In this document: positions 52,963 through 61,909 of the stretch, one piece after another
Layout: every line of letters begins with the position of its first letter
Position numbering within the stretch: the stretch's first letter is position 1
Source of the DNA: Clostridioides difficile_A
Lineage (GTDB): Bacteria; Bacillota; Clostridia; Peptostreptococcales; Peptostreptococcaceae
Assembly: GCA_945909635.1 (NCBI GenBank)
Contig: OX246690.1
Span: 1,612,001 to 1,676,000, forward strand
DNA length: 64,000 bases
Reading direction: 5' to 3'
The notes under the pieces: generated by a model
Seen by the model: the letters and a program-made list of their open reading frames with translations, nothing else
What the model was told of the DNA's origin: nothing
Databases searched by the model: none
Program-made: the position numbers and the translations under genes

Positions 52963-53254
52963 AGCGATGACAGAGACAATGATGCTAATGGTGTTATCCA
53001 CAGAGAACCAATGTTGCTGAGAATTGGTGTTAACAGTAGTATAATTATCACTCTGGAGCTTTTGTACTGAATATTTTTAGTAAGTACAAACGTCTGCCAA
53101 TGTTACATGGCTAAGGTTAAGGTAATCAATTACCCGACCTGAAAAAAGAGGGGTAGATGTATTTTTATATCTACAAATAAGGTGGTACCGCGGAATATAA
53201 CTTTCGTCCTTATAAGTAATATTTATATTGCTTATAAAGATGAAAGTTTTTTTA
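52963..53254 (+). promoter_or_regulatory. T-box riboswitch, isoleucine specifier (AUC)
   Basis: The leader shows Stem I with the AGAGAACC-type loop region, then ATTATCACTCTGGAGC with the specifier ATC at 53047-53049, placed as in the Tyr T-box at 5025. The T-box bulge AAGGTGGTACCGCGG is at 53179-53193. The terminator (about 53200-53246: ACTTTCGTCCTTATAAG with CTTATAAAGATGAAAGT) ends in eight T. Uncharged tRNA-Ile would favour readthrough into the ilv genes. Confidence 0.94.
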
Positions 53255-53324
53255 TTTTAAGCAATATAAAAAGTTCAATCCATATAAAATTAATAAAAAA
53301 TAATAAAAATAAGGAGGAATTTTT

Positions 53325-53564
53325 ATGGAAAATACTGTATATGCTAAATTAAACCAAGGGATAGATTCTTTTTTAAGAGTGGCTATGACTCTTAGAAGGA
53401 GAGAAGTTGATATACAATCAATAAGTATGACTGTAGATAACATGAATAATTCAGGAATAAAACTAATAGTAAATGAAGAAAAAACATCTCTAGATTGTGT
53501 TTTAAATCATATGAAGAAGCTACATGATATAAGAGAAATAACTGTTGAGAAAGTAAGACATTAA
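53325..53564 (+). CDS. Short ACT-domain regulatory subunit of acetolactate synthase (IlvM type)
   Basis: 79 residues comprising a single ACT domain (FLRVAMTLRRREVDIQSISMTVDN ... IREITVEKVRH). It is about the length of IlvM (87) and much shorter than IlvN/IlvH (~160), so it lacks the C-terminal half. It should bind the catalytic IlvB encoded 1.3 kb downstream and set its valine sensitivity. AAGGAGG precedes ATG, right after the T-box terminator. A 291-nt gap without terminator separates it from ilvC. Confidence 0.82.
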   Translation: MENTVYAKLNQGIDSFLRVAMTLRRREVDIQSISMTVDNMNNSGIKLIVNEEKTSLDCVLNHMKKLHDIREITVEKVRH

Positions 53565-53855
53565 TTAAATGTGTTTTATAAAAATAGAAACTAATGATAA
53601 ATCTATTTATGTTAAAATGAAAAACTAAAGATAAATATTAAATTAGAAAAATCTTAGAATGAAAATACAAATATCATTGAATTTATTAGTTTTCCGCAAT
53701 TTATAAAGACTGAAAATTCTAAAAATACAATTTTGAAATCATGTAAATTTAGAAATATAATCTGTTAAGTAGCATAGAATCAATGATAATGAGTATAAAT
53801 TTCTAATAAAAATAAATATCATAAAAATGAGAGAAAGTATTGGGAGGAAATAAAG

Positions 53856-54845
53856 ATGGCAAAGATGTATTATGAAAATGATGTAAATTTAGAGGTTTTA
53901 AAAAATAAAAAGGTTGCAGTTTTAGGTTATGGGAGCCAAGGACATGCACATGCACAAAATCTTAGAGATAATGGTGTAGATGTAGTAGTAGGACTTTATG
54001 ATGGAAGTAAATCAGCACAAAAAGCAAGAGAAGATGGATTTGAAGTTAAAAGTGTAGCAGAAGCGACAAGAGAAAGTGATTTGACAATGTTACTAATGCC
54101 AGATGAAAAGCAAAAGAAAGTTTATGAAGAGAGTGTAAGGGATAATTTAAAAGAAGGTCAGACATTAGCATTTGCACATGGATTCAATATACATTATAAC
54201 CAAGTACAACCACCAGAATTTGTTGATGTTGTAATGGTAGCTCCTAAAGGACCTGGTCACCTAGTTAGAAATGTATTTACAAAAGGAAGTGGAGTTCCTG
54301 CACTATTTGCGGTATATCAGGACTACACTAAAAAAGCTACAGAGACAGTTTTAGCATATGCAAAAGGTATTGGAGCAACAAGAGCAGGAGTTTTAGAAAC
54401 TACTTTTAAAGAAGAAACAGAAACAGATTTATTTGGAGAACAGTCAGTACTTTGTGGTGGAATAAGTGAACTTATAAAATTAGGATATAAAACACTTGTA
54501 GATGCAGGATATCAAAAAGAAGTAGCATATTTTGAATGTCTACATGAAATGAAACTAATAGTTGACCTTATATATGAAGGTGGATTTGAAAGAATGAGAT
54601 ATAGCATAAGTGATACAGCAGAATATGGAGATTATGTATCTGGTAAAAGAGTAATAACTGATGCAGCAAAGCAAGGTATGCAAGAAGTTTTAGAAGATAT
54701 ACAAAATGGAAAATTTGCGAAGGCATGGATTAAAGAGAATGAAGAAGGTCGTGAAAACTTCCTTAAAACTAGAGAAGCAGAATATGCTACAGAAATAGCT
54801 GAGGTTGGAAGAAATCTAAGAAGTATGATGTCATTCTTAAAATAA
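53856..54845 (+). CDS. ilvC: Ketol-acid reductoisomerase
   Basis: 329 residues, class I (short) KARI. The NADPH-binding motif is VLGYGSQGHAHAQNLRDNGV, and the C-terminal knotted domain holds acidic and Glu metal ligands (DLFGEQSVLCGG; ECLHEMKLIVDLIYEGG). It converts acetolactate or acetohydroxybutyrate to the dihydroxy acid in Ile/Val synthesis. GGGAGG precedes ATG. A second weak promoter may exist in the gap upstream (TTGAAT, 18 bp, TTATAA near 53677-53706). Confidence 0.96.
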   Translation: MAKMYYENDVNLEVLKNKKVAVLGYGSQGHAHAQNLRDNGVDVVVGLYDGSKSAQKAREDGFEVKSVAEATRESDLTMLLMPDEKQKKVYEESVRDNLKEGQTLAFAHGFNIHYNQVQPPEFVDVVMVAPKGPGHLVRNVFTKGSGVPALFAVYQDYTKKATETVLAYAKGIGATRAGVLETTFKEETETDLFGEQSVLCGGISELIKLGYKTLVDAGYQKEVAYFECLHEMKLIVDLIYEGGFERMRYSISDTAEYGDYVSGKRVITDAAKQGMQEVLEDIQNGKFAKAWIKENEEGRENFLKTREAEYATEIAEVGRNLRSMMSFLK

Positions 54846-54883
54846 ATATATTAAATGGATTAGTTTGAGGGAAAGAGTGGTGC

Positions 54884-56584
54884 ATGGTAGTGCGTATGAA
54901 TGGAGCAAAAGTAATTTTAGAATGCTTGAAGAAAGAGGGAGTTGACACAGTATTTGGATATCCTGGTGGAGCAGTGATACCTCTTTATGATGCTCTATAT
55001 GATTATCAAGATGATTTCAAACATATAAGGACATCTCATGAACAAGGTTTAGTTCATGCATCAGATGGGTATGCAAGAAGTACTAACACAGTGGGGGTTT
55101 GCTTTACAACATCTGGTCCAGGAGCAACAAATGCTATAACTGGAATAGCAACAGCTTTTATGGATTCATCTCCTATGGTTGTGATTTCAGGGCAAGTTCC
55201 AACAAGTTTATTAGGCAAAGATTCTTTTCAAGAAATTGATATAACAGGAGCGACCTTGTCTATGACAAAACATAATTATCTAGTTAGAAGTACCAAAGAA
55301 TTGATTCCTACAATAAAGGAAGCTTTTAAGGTCGCAAATTCAGGAAGAAAAGGGCCTGTACTTGTAGATGTACCAAAGGATTTATTTTTGGCAGAAATGG
55401 ATTTTAACGATGAGGATTATGATTCATGCCAAATAGATGATTATATGGATTATAAGAATGATTTTGATTTAGAGGATGAAATAAATATTAAACTTTTAAG
55501 TGATGCAATAGATATAATAAAAGATTCTAAAAGACCTATAATATATGCTGGTGGAGGTGTTAAGTCTTCAGATAGTGAGGAAATTCTTGAAAGATTTGCA
55601 TCCAAAATAGATACACCTGTATTAAATACACTTATGGGACTTGGTAATATAGATAGAAAAAATGAGTTATCTCTTGGTATGGTTGGAATGCATGGAAGTA
55701 GAGAAAGTAATTTAGCTCTTTCTAATTCAGATTTGGTTATAGCTATAGGTGCAAGATTTAGTGATAGAGTAATAAGTAAAAGTTCTGAATTTGCTAAAAA
55801 TGCAAAAGTAATACACATAGACATAGACCCATCTGAAATAAGTAAAAACATAAAATCAAATGTATCTCTAGTTGGAGATGTGAAATTTATTCTTAGCTTA
55901 CTACTAGAGAAAGTGGATAGTAAGAATAATAGTCACTGGAAAGAAGAAATAAAGACTTTTAGAAAGAGTGAGGGTGTACAAGAAGGTGAATTTCATCCAC
56001 AAAATATACTTAGAAAAATAAATGAGAAGTATGAAAAATTAGATAATCCTACTGTAGTGGTAACTGATGTTGGTCAGCATCAAATGTGGGCTGCTAAATA
56101 CTGGGATTTTAAAGGTAATAAAAGCTTTATAACATCAGCAGGACTAGGAACAATGGGCTTTGGTTTAGGTGCAGCTATAGGAACTAAAGTTGGTAATGTA
56201 GATAAAAATGTAGTTTTGGTTACTGGTGATGGAAGTTTTAGAATGAATTGTAATGAACTAGCTACAGTTTCAAACTATAATGTACCTATACTTATTTTAT
56301 TGCTTAATAATAGAACACTAGGGATGGTAAGACAATGGCAGAAATTATTTTCTAATCAAAGATACTCTCAAACTGATATTGATGAAAATGTAGACTATGT
56401 TAAGCTTGTAAATGCCTATAATATTGATGGATATAAGGTATCTGATATGGAAGGGTTAGAGAAAGTTTTAGATATGATAGATTTTAATAAACCTATGTTT
56501 TTGCAATGTGATATAGATAAGGATTATGATGTTTATCCTATTGTAGCTCCTAATGATGCATTAGAAAATTTAATATGTAACTAA
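54884..56584 (+). CDS. ilvB: Acetolactate synthase, catalytic subunit
   Basis: 566 residues, thiamine-diphosphate enzyme. FGYPGGAVIPLYDAL and the catalytic Glu in RTSHEQGLVHASDGYAR lie in the first domain. The central FAD-binding domain is present, and the TPP motif GDGSFRMNCNELAT ... LLLNN is in the third. It joins two pyruvates, or pyruvate with 2-ketobutyrate. The ATG at 54884 is kept, but the ATG at 54896 (MNGAKVILE) fits family alignments equally. It is 38 nt after ilvC. Confidence 0.95.
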   Translation: MVVRMNGAKVILECLKKEGVDTVFGYPGGAVIPLYDALYDYQDDFKHIRTSHEQGLVHASDGYARSTNTVGVCFTTSGPGATNAITGIATAFMDSSPMVVISGQVPTSLLGKDSFQEIDITGATLSMTKHNYLVRSTKELIPTIKEAFKVANSGRKGPVLVDVPKDLFLAEMDFNDEDYDSCQIDDYMDYKNDFDLEDEINIKLLSDAIDIIKDSKRPIIYAGGGVKSSDSEEILERFASKIDTPVLNTLMGLGNIDRKNELSLGMVGMHGSRESNLALSNSDLVIAIGARFSDRVISKSSEFAKNAKVIHIDIDPSEISKNIKSNVSLVGDVKFILSLLLEKVDSKNNSHWKEEIKTFRKSEGVQEGEFHPQNILRKINEKYEKLDNPTVVVTDVGQHQMWAAKYWDFKGNKSFITSAGLGTMGFGLGAAIGTKVGNVDKNVVLVTGDGSFRMNCNELATVSNYNVPILILLLNNRTLGMVRQWQKLFSNQRYSQTDIDENVDYVKLVNAYNIDGYKVSDMEGLEKVLDMIDFNKPMFLQCDIDKDYDVYPIVAPNDALENLICN

Positions 56585-56592
56585 GATTTATA

Positions 56593-56644
56593 CTGAATAT
56601 TGATAAAGTTTTTTATTGAAACTTTATTGATGTTCAGTTTTTTA
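56593..56644 (+). terminator. Terminator of the ilv cluster
   Basis: The 19-nt arm 56593-56611 pairs with 56619-56637 with only wobble substitutions, followed by a T run. Confidence 0.88.
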
Positions 56645-56786
56645 TTTAGGTGTAGATTTTTTGTCTTTGTAAATAAATTACTCAATGTATAACTAAGTAT
56701 TTATTAAATCTTAATTATAGAACTTAGAATAAGATTGTATTTTAAGCAAATAATAAATTTGAATAATAATTTACGGAGGTATTCAT

Positions 56787-57464
56787 ATGTTTAAACATGA
56801 TAAAGCGTTATTAAAAGAAGTAAAAGTAGAAAAACCAAATCCTCAATATGCTGTTTTGATGCAAGAACAATTAGGAGGAGGAAATGGAGAATTAAAGGCA
56901 GCAATGCAATATTTGGCTCAAAGTTTTAGAATAAAAGACCCTCAAATAAAAGATTTATTTCTTGATATAGCAGCAGAAGAGCTTAGTCATATGGAAATGG
57001 TTGCTCAAACTATAAATTTATTAAATGGTCATGATGTTGATTATAATGCAGTTGATGCAGGTGAAATAGAGACTCATGTATTAACTGGATTATCACCAGT
57101 ATTAATAAACTCATCAGGAGCTCCATGGACTGCTGATTATGTTACAGTTACAGGTGATTTAGTAGCTGATTTACTTTCAAATATAGCTTCAGAACAAAGA
57201 GCCAAGGTAGTTTATGAACACTTATATAGACAGATTGATGATAAACATGTAAAAGAAACAATAGATTTTTTACTTAACAGAGAAGAAGCACATAATGCTT
57301 TATTTAGAGATGCTTTAAATAAAGTCAAAGATACAGGTTCAAACAGAGATTTTGGGGTTACAGAAGATTCAAAGTTATATTTTGACTTATCAACTCCAGG
57401 ACCAAATCATGATACTAAAATAGATATTAATCCTCCTTCTTTTGAAAAACCTTTAAAAAAATAA
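56787..57464 (+). CDS. cotG: Manganese catalase, spore-coat protein CotG
   Basis: 225 residues, di-manganese catalase of the CotJC type. Ligand motifs are visible: GNGELKAAMQY (Glu35), AAEELSHMEM (Glu65 and His68), and ASEQRAKVVYEHL plus REEAHNALF in the second half of the four-helix bundle. It would break down H2O2. In C. difficile the CotG coat protein is a manganese catalase encoded next to ilvB; the identification rests on this context and length. GGAGGT precedes ATG. It is separated from ilvB by a terminator, so it has its own, probably late-sporulation, promoter that I cannot read. Confidence 0.87.
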   Translation: MFKHDKALLKEVKVEKPNPQYAVLMQEQLGGGNGELKAAMQYLAQSFRIKDPQIKDLFLDIAAEELSHMEMVAQTINLLNGHDVDYNAVDAGEIETHVLTGLSPVLINSSGAPWTADYVTVTGDLVADLLSNIASEQRAKVVYEHLYRQIDDKHVKETIDFLLNREEAHNALFRDALNKVKDTGSNRDFGVTEDSKLYFDLSTPGPNHDTKIDINPPSFEKPLKK

Positions 57465-57566
57465 TTTGATATTTTTCATGTTGTTTTGTTTTAGTAAATA
57501 TATAAAAAATTATTTGCCTAGAAGAATTAAGTAGATAAAAATCTAAATATATGTAGTTAAGATGGG

Positions 57567-57600
57567 TATACACTTAATATAAGTGTATATCTATTTTTTT
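57567..57600 (+). terminator. Terminator of cotG
   Basis: TATACACTT (57567-57575) pairs with AAGTGTATA (57581-57589) and a T run follows to 57600. Confidence 0.85.
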
Positions 57601-57639
57601 ATTGCAAAATATATAATAAAACAATAATGAGGTGGTATT

Positions 57640-59676
57640 GTGGAAAATAATAAAAAACCTAATAATCTAATAAATGAAAAATCTCCATATCTTTTACAGC
57701 ATGCGTACAATCCTATAAATTGGTATAGTTGGAATGATGAAGCTTTTAGAAAAGCAAAAGAAGAAGATAAACCAATATTTTTAAGTGTAGGGTATTCAAC
57801 ATGTCATTGGTGTCATGTTATGGAAAAAGAATCTTTTGAAGATAAAGAAGTTGCTGAAATAATGAACAAAAACTTTATAGCAATAAAAGTAGATAAAGAA
57901 GAAAGACCTGATATAGATAGTGTATATATGACAGTTTGTCAAGCTATGACAGGCAGTGGCGGATGGCCAATGACTATAATAATGACACCAGATAAGAAAC
58001 CTTTTTTTGCAGGAACATATTTCCCAAAGTATTCAAGATATAATAGACCTGGTGTTATAGATTTATTAGAAAGTGTATCTGATAAATGGAATAGAAACAA
58101 AGATATACTTATAAAATCTGGAGATGAAATAATAGAAGCTCTTAAAGATGATTTTGGAGTGAAAAATACAGATGGCGAGTTATCAAAAGAGATGTTAAAG
58201 TCATCTGTTAGGATATTTAAGGCTATCTATGATGAAAAGTATGGTGGTTTTGGAAATGCACCTAAATTTCCAAGTCCTCAAAACCTTATGTTTTTGATGA
58301 AATACTATAGTATAGAAAAAGATGAAGATGTATTAAAAATGGTGGAAAAAACTTTAGATGGAATGTATAGAGGAGGTTTGTTTGACCATATTGGATTTGG
58401 TTTTTCAAGATATTCAACTGATAAAAAATGGTTAGCACCTCATTTTGAGAAAATGTTATATGACAATGCCATGCTTACAATAGCGTATTTAGATGCATAT
58501 AAAATAACAAAAAGAGAATTATATAAAGAAATTGCTATAAAGACTATAGATTATGTAATTAAAGAGATGCAAGATAAAGAAGGGGGTTTTTATTCAGCAC
58601 AGGATGCTGATAGTGAAGGTGAAGAAGGAAAATTTTATACATTTAATCCTCTTGAAATAATTGATGTACTGGGTGAAGAAGATGGAAAGTTTTTTAATGA
58701 TTATTTTGATATAACTAATGGTGGAAATTTTGAGGGTAAAAATATCCCAAATCTTATAAAAAACAAAGAATATGATAGATATAATGAAAAAATAGCTAAT
58801 CTTAGTAAAAAGGTATTTGAATATAGAAAAGAAAGAACATCTTTGCATAAAGATGATAAGATACTTACTTCATGGAATGCATTGATGATAGTAGCTTTGG
58901 CAAAGGCTTATAATACACTAAAGAATGATGTGTACTTAGAGTATTCAAATAAATGCCTTGATTTTATAAATGACAATCTTGTAAATGAGTCAGGTAGATT
59001 GTTAGCTAGATATAGAGAAGGAAGTTCTGCTTATTTAGCTTATTTAGATGATTATGCTTTTTTAATATGGGCATATATAGAGCTTTATGATTCAACATTT
59101 GATATGAGATATTTAGAAAAGGCGTTGAATTTAAATGAAAGCTGTATTGACCTTTTCTGGGATTATGAAAAAAGTGGATTCTATATATATGGTAAGGATA
59201 GTGAAAATTTAATAGCAAGACCAAAAGATTTGTATGATGGTGCTATTCCATCAGGAAATTCTGTTCAATTATACAATCTTATAAGACTTGCAAAGATTAC
59301 TGGTGATAGTAAACTTGAAGAAATATCGTATAAACAATTAAAACTATATGTAGATAATGTGAAAAATTCTCCAACTGGGTATAGTTTCTATATGCTTTCA
59401 TTGATGTATGAACTTTATCCTACCAAAGAAATTATATGTATTTTAAAAGAAGACTCTGATTTGATTGGATTTAAAGAATTAATAAGTAAAAATTTTATAC
59501 CAAATGCAACTTTTTTAGTAAAGAAATACAATGAAGAAAATGCCAAGATAGATTTTTTAAAGGATTATAAATTAAAGAATAATAAGACTACTTATTATGT
59601 GTGTCAAAACAATAGCTGTAGCCAACCATTTAATGATTTACAAAAACTAAATGATATGCTTTTAAGAGTACAATAA
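57640..59676 (+). CDS. YyaL-like thioredoxin-fold / six-hairpin protein (DUF255)
   Basis: 678 residues. The N-terminal thioredoxin-like domain has YSTCHWCHVMEKESFED with the CHWC pair Cys55/Cys58. The long C-terminal part is an alpha/alpha barrel typical of N-acylglucosamine 2-epimerase-like proteins (GGFYSAQDADSEGEEGKFYTF; AIPSGNSVQLYNLIRL). Family members are called spermatogenesis-associated protein 20 or YyaL, with unknown reaction. It starts at GTG behind GAGGTGG. It is a single gene with a 19-bp terminator. Confidence 0.88.
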   Translation: MENNKKPNNLINEKSPYLLQHAYNPINWYSWNDEAFRKAKEEDKPIFLSVGYSTCHWCHVMEKESFEDKEVAEIMNKNFIAIKVDKEERPDIDSVYMTVCQAMTGSGGWPMTIIMTPDKKPFFAGTYFPKYSRYNRPGVIDLLESVSDKWNRNKDILIKSGDEIIEALKDDFGVKNTDGELSKEMLKSSVRIFKAIYDEKYGGFGNAPKFPSPQNLMFLMKYYSIEKDEDVLKMVEKTLDGMYRGGLFDHIGFGFSRYSTDKKWLAPHFEKMLYDNAMLTIAYLDAYKITKRELYKEIAIKTIDYVIKEMQDKEGGFYSAQDADSEGEEGKFYTFNPLEIIDVLGEEDGKFFNDYFDITNGGNFEGKNIPNLIKNKEYDRYNEKIANLSKKVFEYRKERTSLHKDDKILTSWNALMIVALAKAYNTLKNDVYLEYSNKCLDFINDNLVNESGRLLARYREGSSAYLAYLDDYAFLIWAYIELYDSTFDMRYLEKALNLNESCIDLFWDYEKSGFYIYGKDSENLIARPKDLYDGAIPSGNSVQLYNLIRLAKITGDSKLEEISYKQLKLYVDNVKNSPTGYSFYMLSLMYELYPTKEIICILKEDSDLIGFKELISKNFIPNATFLVKKYNEENAKIDFLKDYKLKNNKTTYYVCQNNSCSQPFNDLQKLNDMLLRVQ

Positions 59677-59680
59677 CTAC

Positions 59681-59725
59681 AAGAAAAGAACTCTATATTT
59701 ATACTTAATATAGAGTTCTTTTCTT
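59681..59725. terminator. Bidirectional 19-bp terminator between YyaL-like and MarR genes
   Basis: The arm 59681-59699 is perfectly complementary to 59707-59725 around a 7-nt loop. It lies after both converging genes. Confidence 0.85.
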
Positions 59726-59835
59726 ATAACTAACAAATACCACTTTAATCATTTTGTTAGCAGTATTGAGAAATTAAAATTTTTATTTTTTAAAAATTAA
59801 TTTTAAATTTATATACCTTTATAAATATTATAATA

Positions 59836-60402
59836 TTAGTAAGTTTTGTTTATCTCATTTCTTCTTCTTGAAAACTCTTCAAGTAGTTCAGATTTGATTT
59901 TATCTAGTTCTTCATCTTCCATAAAATTAGCATCTTCTTCAAATCCATCTTGTTCTTCACCATTAAAACGGTACATTTTTTTTAGTAAACTCCATAAAGT
60001 TTCCAGTTCATCTTTACTAAATTCATGAAACACATCAGCCATAAAATTTATTCCAATTTTACTACATGTTATCATAACTTCTCTTCCTAAGTCTGTAATT
60101 TTAACATTAATAGCTCTTTTATCATGAGGACTTGGAACTACTTTAACATATCCACTTTTTTCAAGATTAGAAACTAGTCTGTTTATGTTTTGTTTACTTG
60201 TACCCATTTTTCTTGCGATATTATTTAATGTTGTTTCTTCTTCTGGTAAATGGAGAATAGATAAAATAGTCATATACTGTCTTGAAGTAAGTATACCAAA
60301 ATATTTATCTCCTTCTATTTGTATTTTGTTTGTAAGGGTAAAGAGAGTAGCATAAGTTTGATTCATTAGAAAGAGTTCTTTTAATTCATTTGAATAATCC
60401 AT
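59836..60402 (-). CDS. MarR-family transcriptional regulator
   Basis: 188 residues. The winged helix (TTLNNIARKMGTSKQNINRLVSNLEKSGYVKVVPSPHDKRAINVKITDLGREV) spans ~57-110 and includes the D-K-R wing. N- and C-terminal helices serve dimerisation. The acidic C-terminal extension (DGFEEDANFMEDEELD) is longer than in average MarR proteins. GGAGAT lies before ATG. It is divergent from the alpha/beta hydrolase gene at 60668, which could be its target (inference). Confidence 0.9.
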   Translation of the reverse strand: MDYSNELKELFLMNQTYATLFTLTNKIQIEGDKYFGILTSRQYMTILSILHLPEEETTLNNIARKMGTSKQNINRLVSNLEKSGYVKVVPSPHDKRAINVKITDLGREVMITCSKIGINFMADVFHEFSKDELETLWSLLKKMYRFNGEEQDGFEEDANFMEDEELDKIKSELLEEFSRRRNEINKTY

Positions 60403-60667
60403 GAAATATCTCCTTTATCTTTGGATTGTATTTTAACGAAAACAGAATATCATGAATTGATTCTAATGTCAATATGATGTCCAAGTATATCTAGGTATTA
60501 TTTTTTATATTAAGATTTAAGTTGTTAAATTATTATATAACTTTGTATAGTCATTTGTATCAATGGTTAGTAAATCATAAAGTATATAGAAAGATTTTGA
60601 CTTGAAAATACTTGTAATATAATATATAAGTTAATATACTGAATAAAATCAATCTGGAGGGATAATT

Positions 60668-61603
60668 ATGAAGTGTACAAACTTTACTTTCAAAGGAGAG
60701 GAAGATTTAGATATATATACATACAAATGGGAAGATAAAAATATAAACAACCCAAAAGCCGTTATCCAAATTTCACATGGAATGGCTGAAACAGCACAAA
60801 GGTATGAGCCTTTTGCTAAAGAACTTACTAAAAATGGCTATATAGTATATATTAACGACCATAGAGGTCATGGAAAGACTGCGAAGACTATAGAAAATGT
60901 TGGTCATTTAGCTGAAAAAGAAGGATTTAGATGTCTTGTAGAAGATATGCACACTTTAACAAATATTATAAAAAAGGAAAATGGGAATTTACCAATTTAT
61001 TTATTTGGACATAGTATGGGTTCGTTTGCAAGTCAAAGATACATAATGGATTACCATGATAATTTGTCTGGTCTTATACTATGTGGTTCAAATGGAAAAC
61101 AAGGGATTATCTTAAATTTTGCCCATATGATAATTAATCACGAAATTAAAAAACATGGAAGAAATTCAAGAAGTAATAAAATAAATGATTTGATATTTGG
61201 TGGAAAAATCATAAAAAGAAATAAAAACTCTAAATTTGATTGGCTGAGTAGAGATAGAGAACAAGTTGAGAAATATATAAATGACCCATTTTGTGGAGTA
61301 GTGTGTAGTTGTGGTTTTTTTTATGATTTGATTCAAGGATTAAAAGAAATTGAGGATAAGCAAAATCTAAAAAAAATACCTCTTGATATTCCTATTTATA
61401 TAATATCTGGCGATAAAGACCCTATAGGAAAAAATGGAAAGGGAGTATTAAGACTTAGGGACAGATATATAAATTTAGGGGTAAAAGATGTATCTTGTAA
61501 GCTTTACAAAGATGGAAGACATGAATTATTAAATGAGATAAATAAGGAAGAAGTATTTGAGGATATAATCTGTTGGCTAAATAATAAAATAGACAGATTG
61601 TAA
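60668..61603 (+). CDS. Alpha/beta hydrolase, lysophospholipase-like (serine aminopeptidase S33)
   Basis: 311 residues. The nucleophile elbow GHSMGS places Ser116; ISHGMAETAQRYEPFAKEL supplies the oxyanion region; SGDKDPIG and the late GRHELLNE supply Asp and His. This is the YtpA/PldB monoglyceride lipase group. It would hydrolyse lysophospholipids or monoacylglycerols; it has no signal peptide. GGAGGG precedes ATG. The divergent MarR gene is 266 bp away. Confidence 0.88.
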   Translation: MKCTNFTFKGEEDLDIYTYKWEDKNINNPKAVIQISHGMAETAQRYEPFAKELTKNGYIVYINDHRGHGKTAKTIENVGHLAEKEGFRCLVEDMHTLTNIIKKENGNLPIYLFGHSMGSFASQRYIMDYHDNLSGLILCGSNGKQGIILNFAHMIINHEIKKHGRNSRSNKINDLIFGGKIIKRNKNSKFDWLSRDREQVEKYINDPFCGVVCSCGFFYDLIQGLKEIEDKQNLKKIPLDIPIYIISGDKDPIGKNGKGVLRLRDRYINLGVKDVSCKLYKDGRHELLNEINKEEVFEDIICWLNNKIDRL

Positions 61604-61909
61604 TAAAGAAATGTATATAATGTAATATTAGTCTTATAGTATTAGCTCTATAAATGATTTATTTATATTAAATGTGCTCTTTATGATAATGTCACTTATA
61701 GTATAAATAAGTGTGATTACAAATAGGTTATTAATAGCAAGTATTATTATCATTAGATGTGGAATCTACTTTAAGTCAATGAAAGAAAATTTTAGACTAA
61801 AATATAACCAATGGTTAAATTATGAACATTTTATTAACTTTACCTCGATTTACTAGTAAATACTTTTTTTATATACTTAAATTACAACAGATGTACTAGG
61901 GAGGTATAT
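61604..61909 (+). other. Intergenic region before the XRE-TPR regulator
   Basis: 306 bp without a recognisable gene, terminator or regulatory element other than an AT-rich stretch and the GGGAGGT ribosome site of the next gene. Confidence 0.5.
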
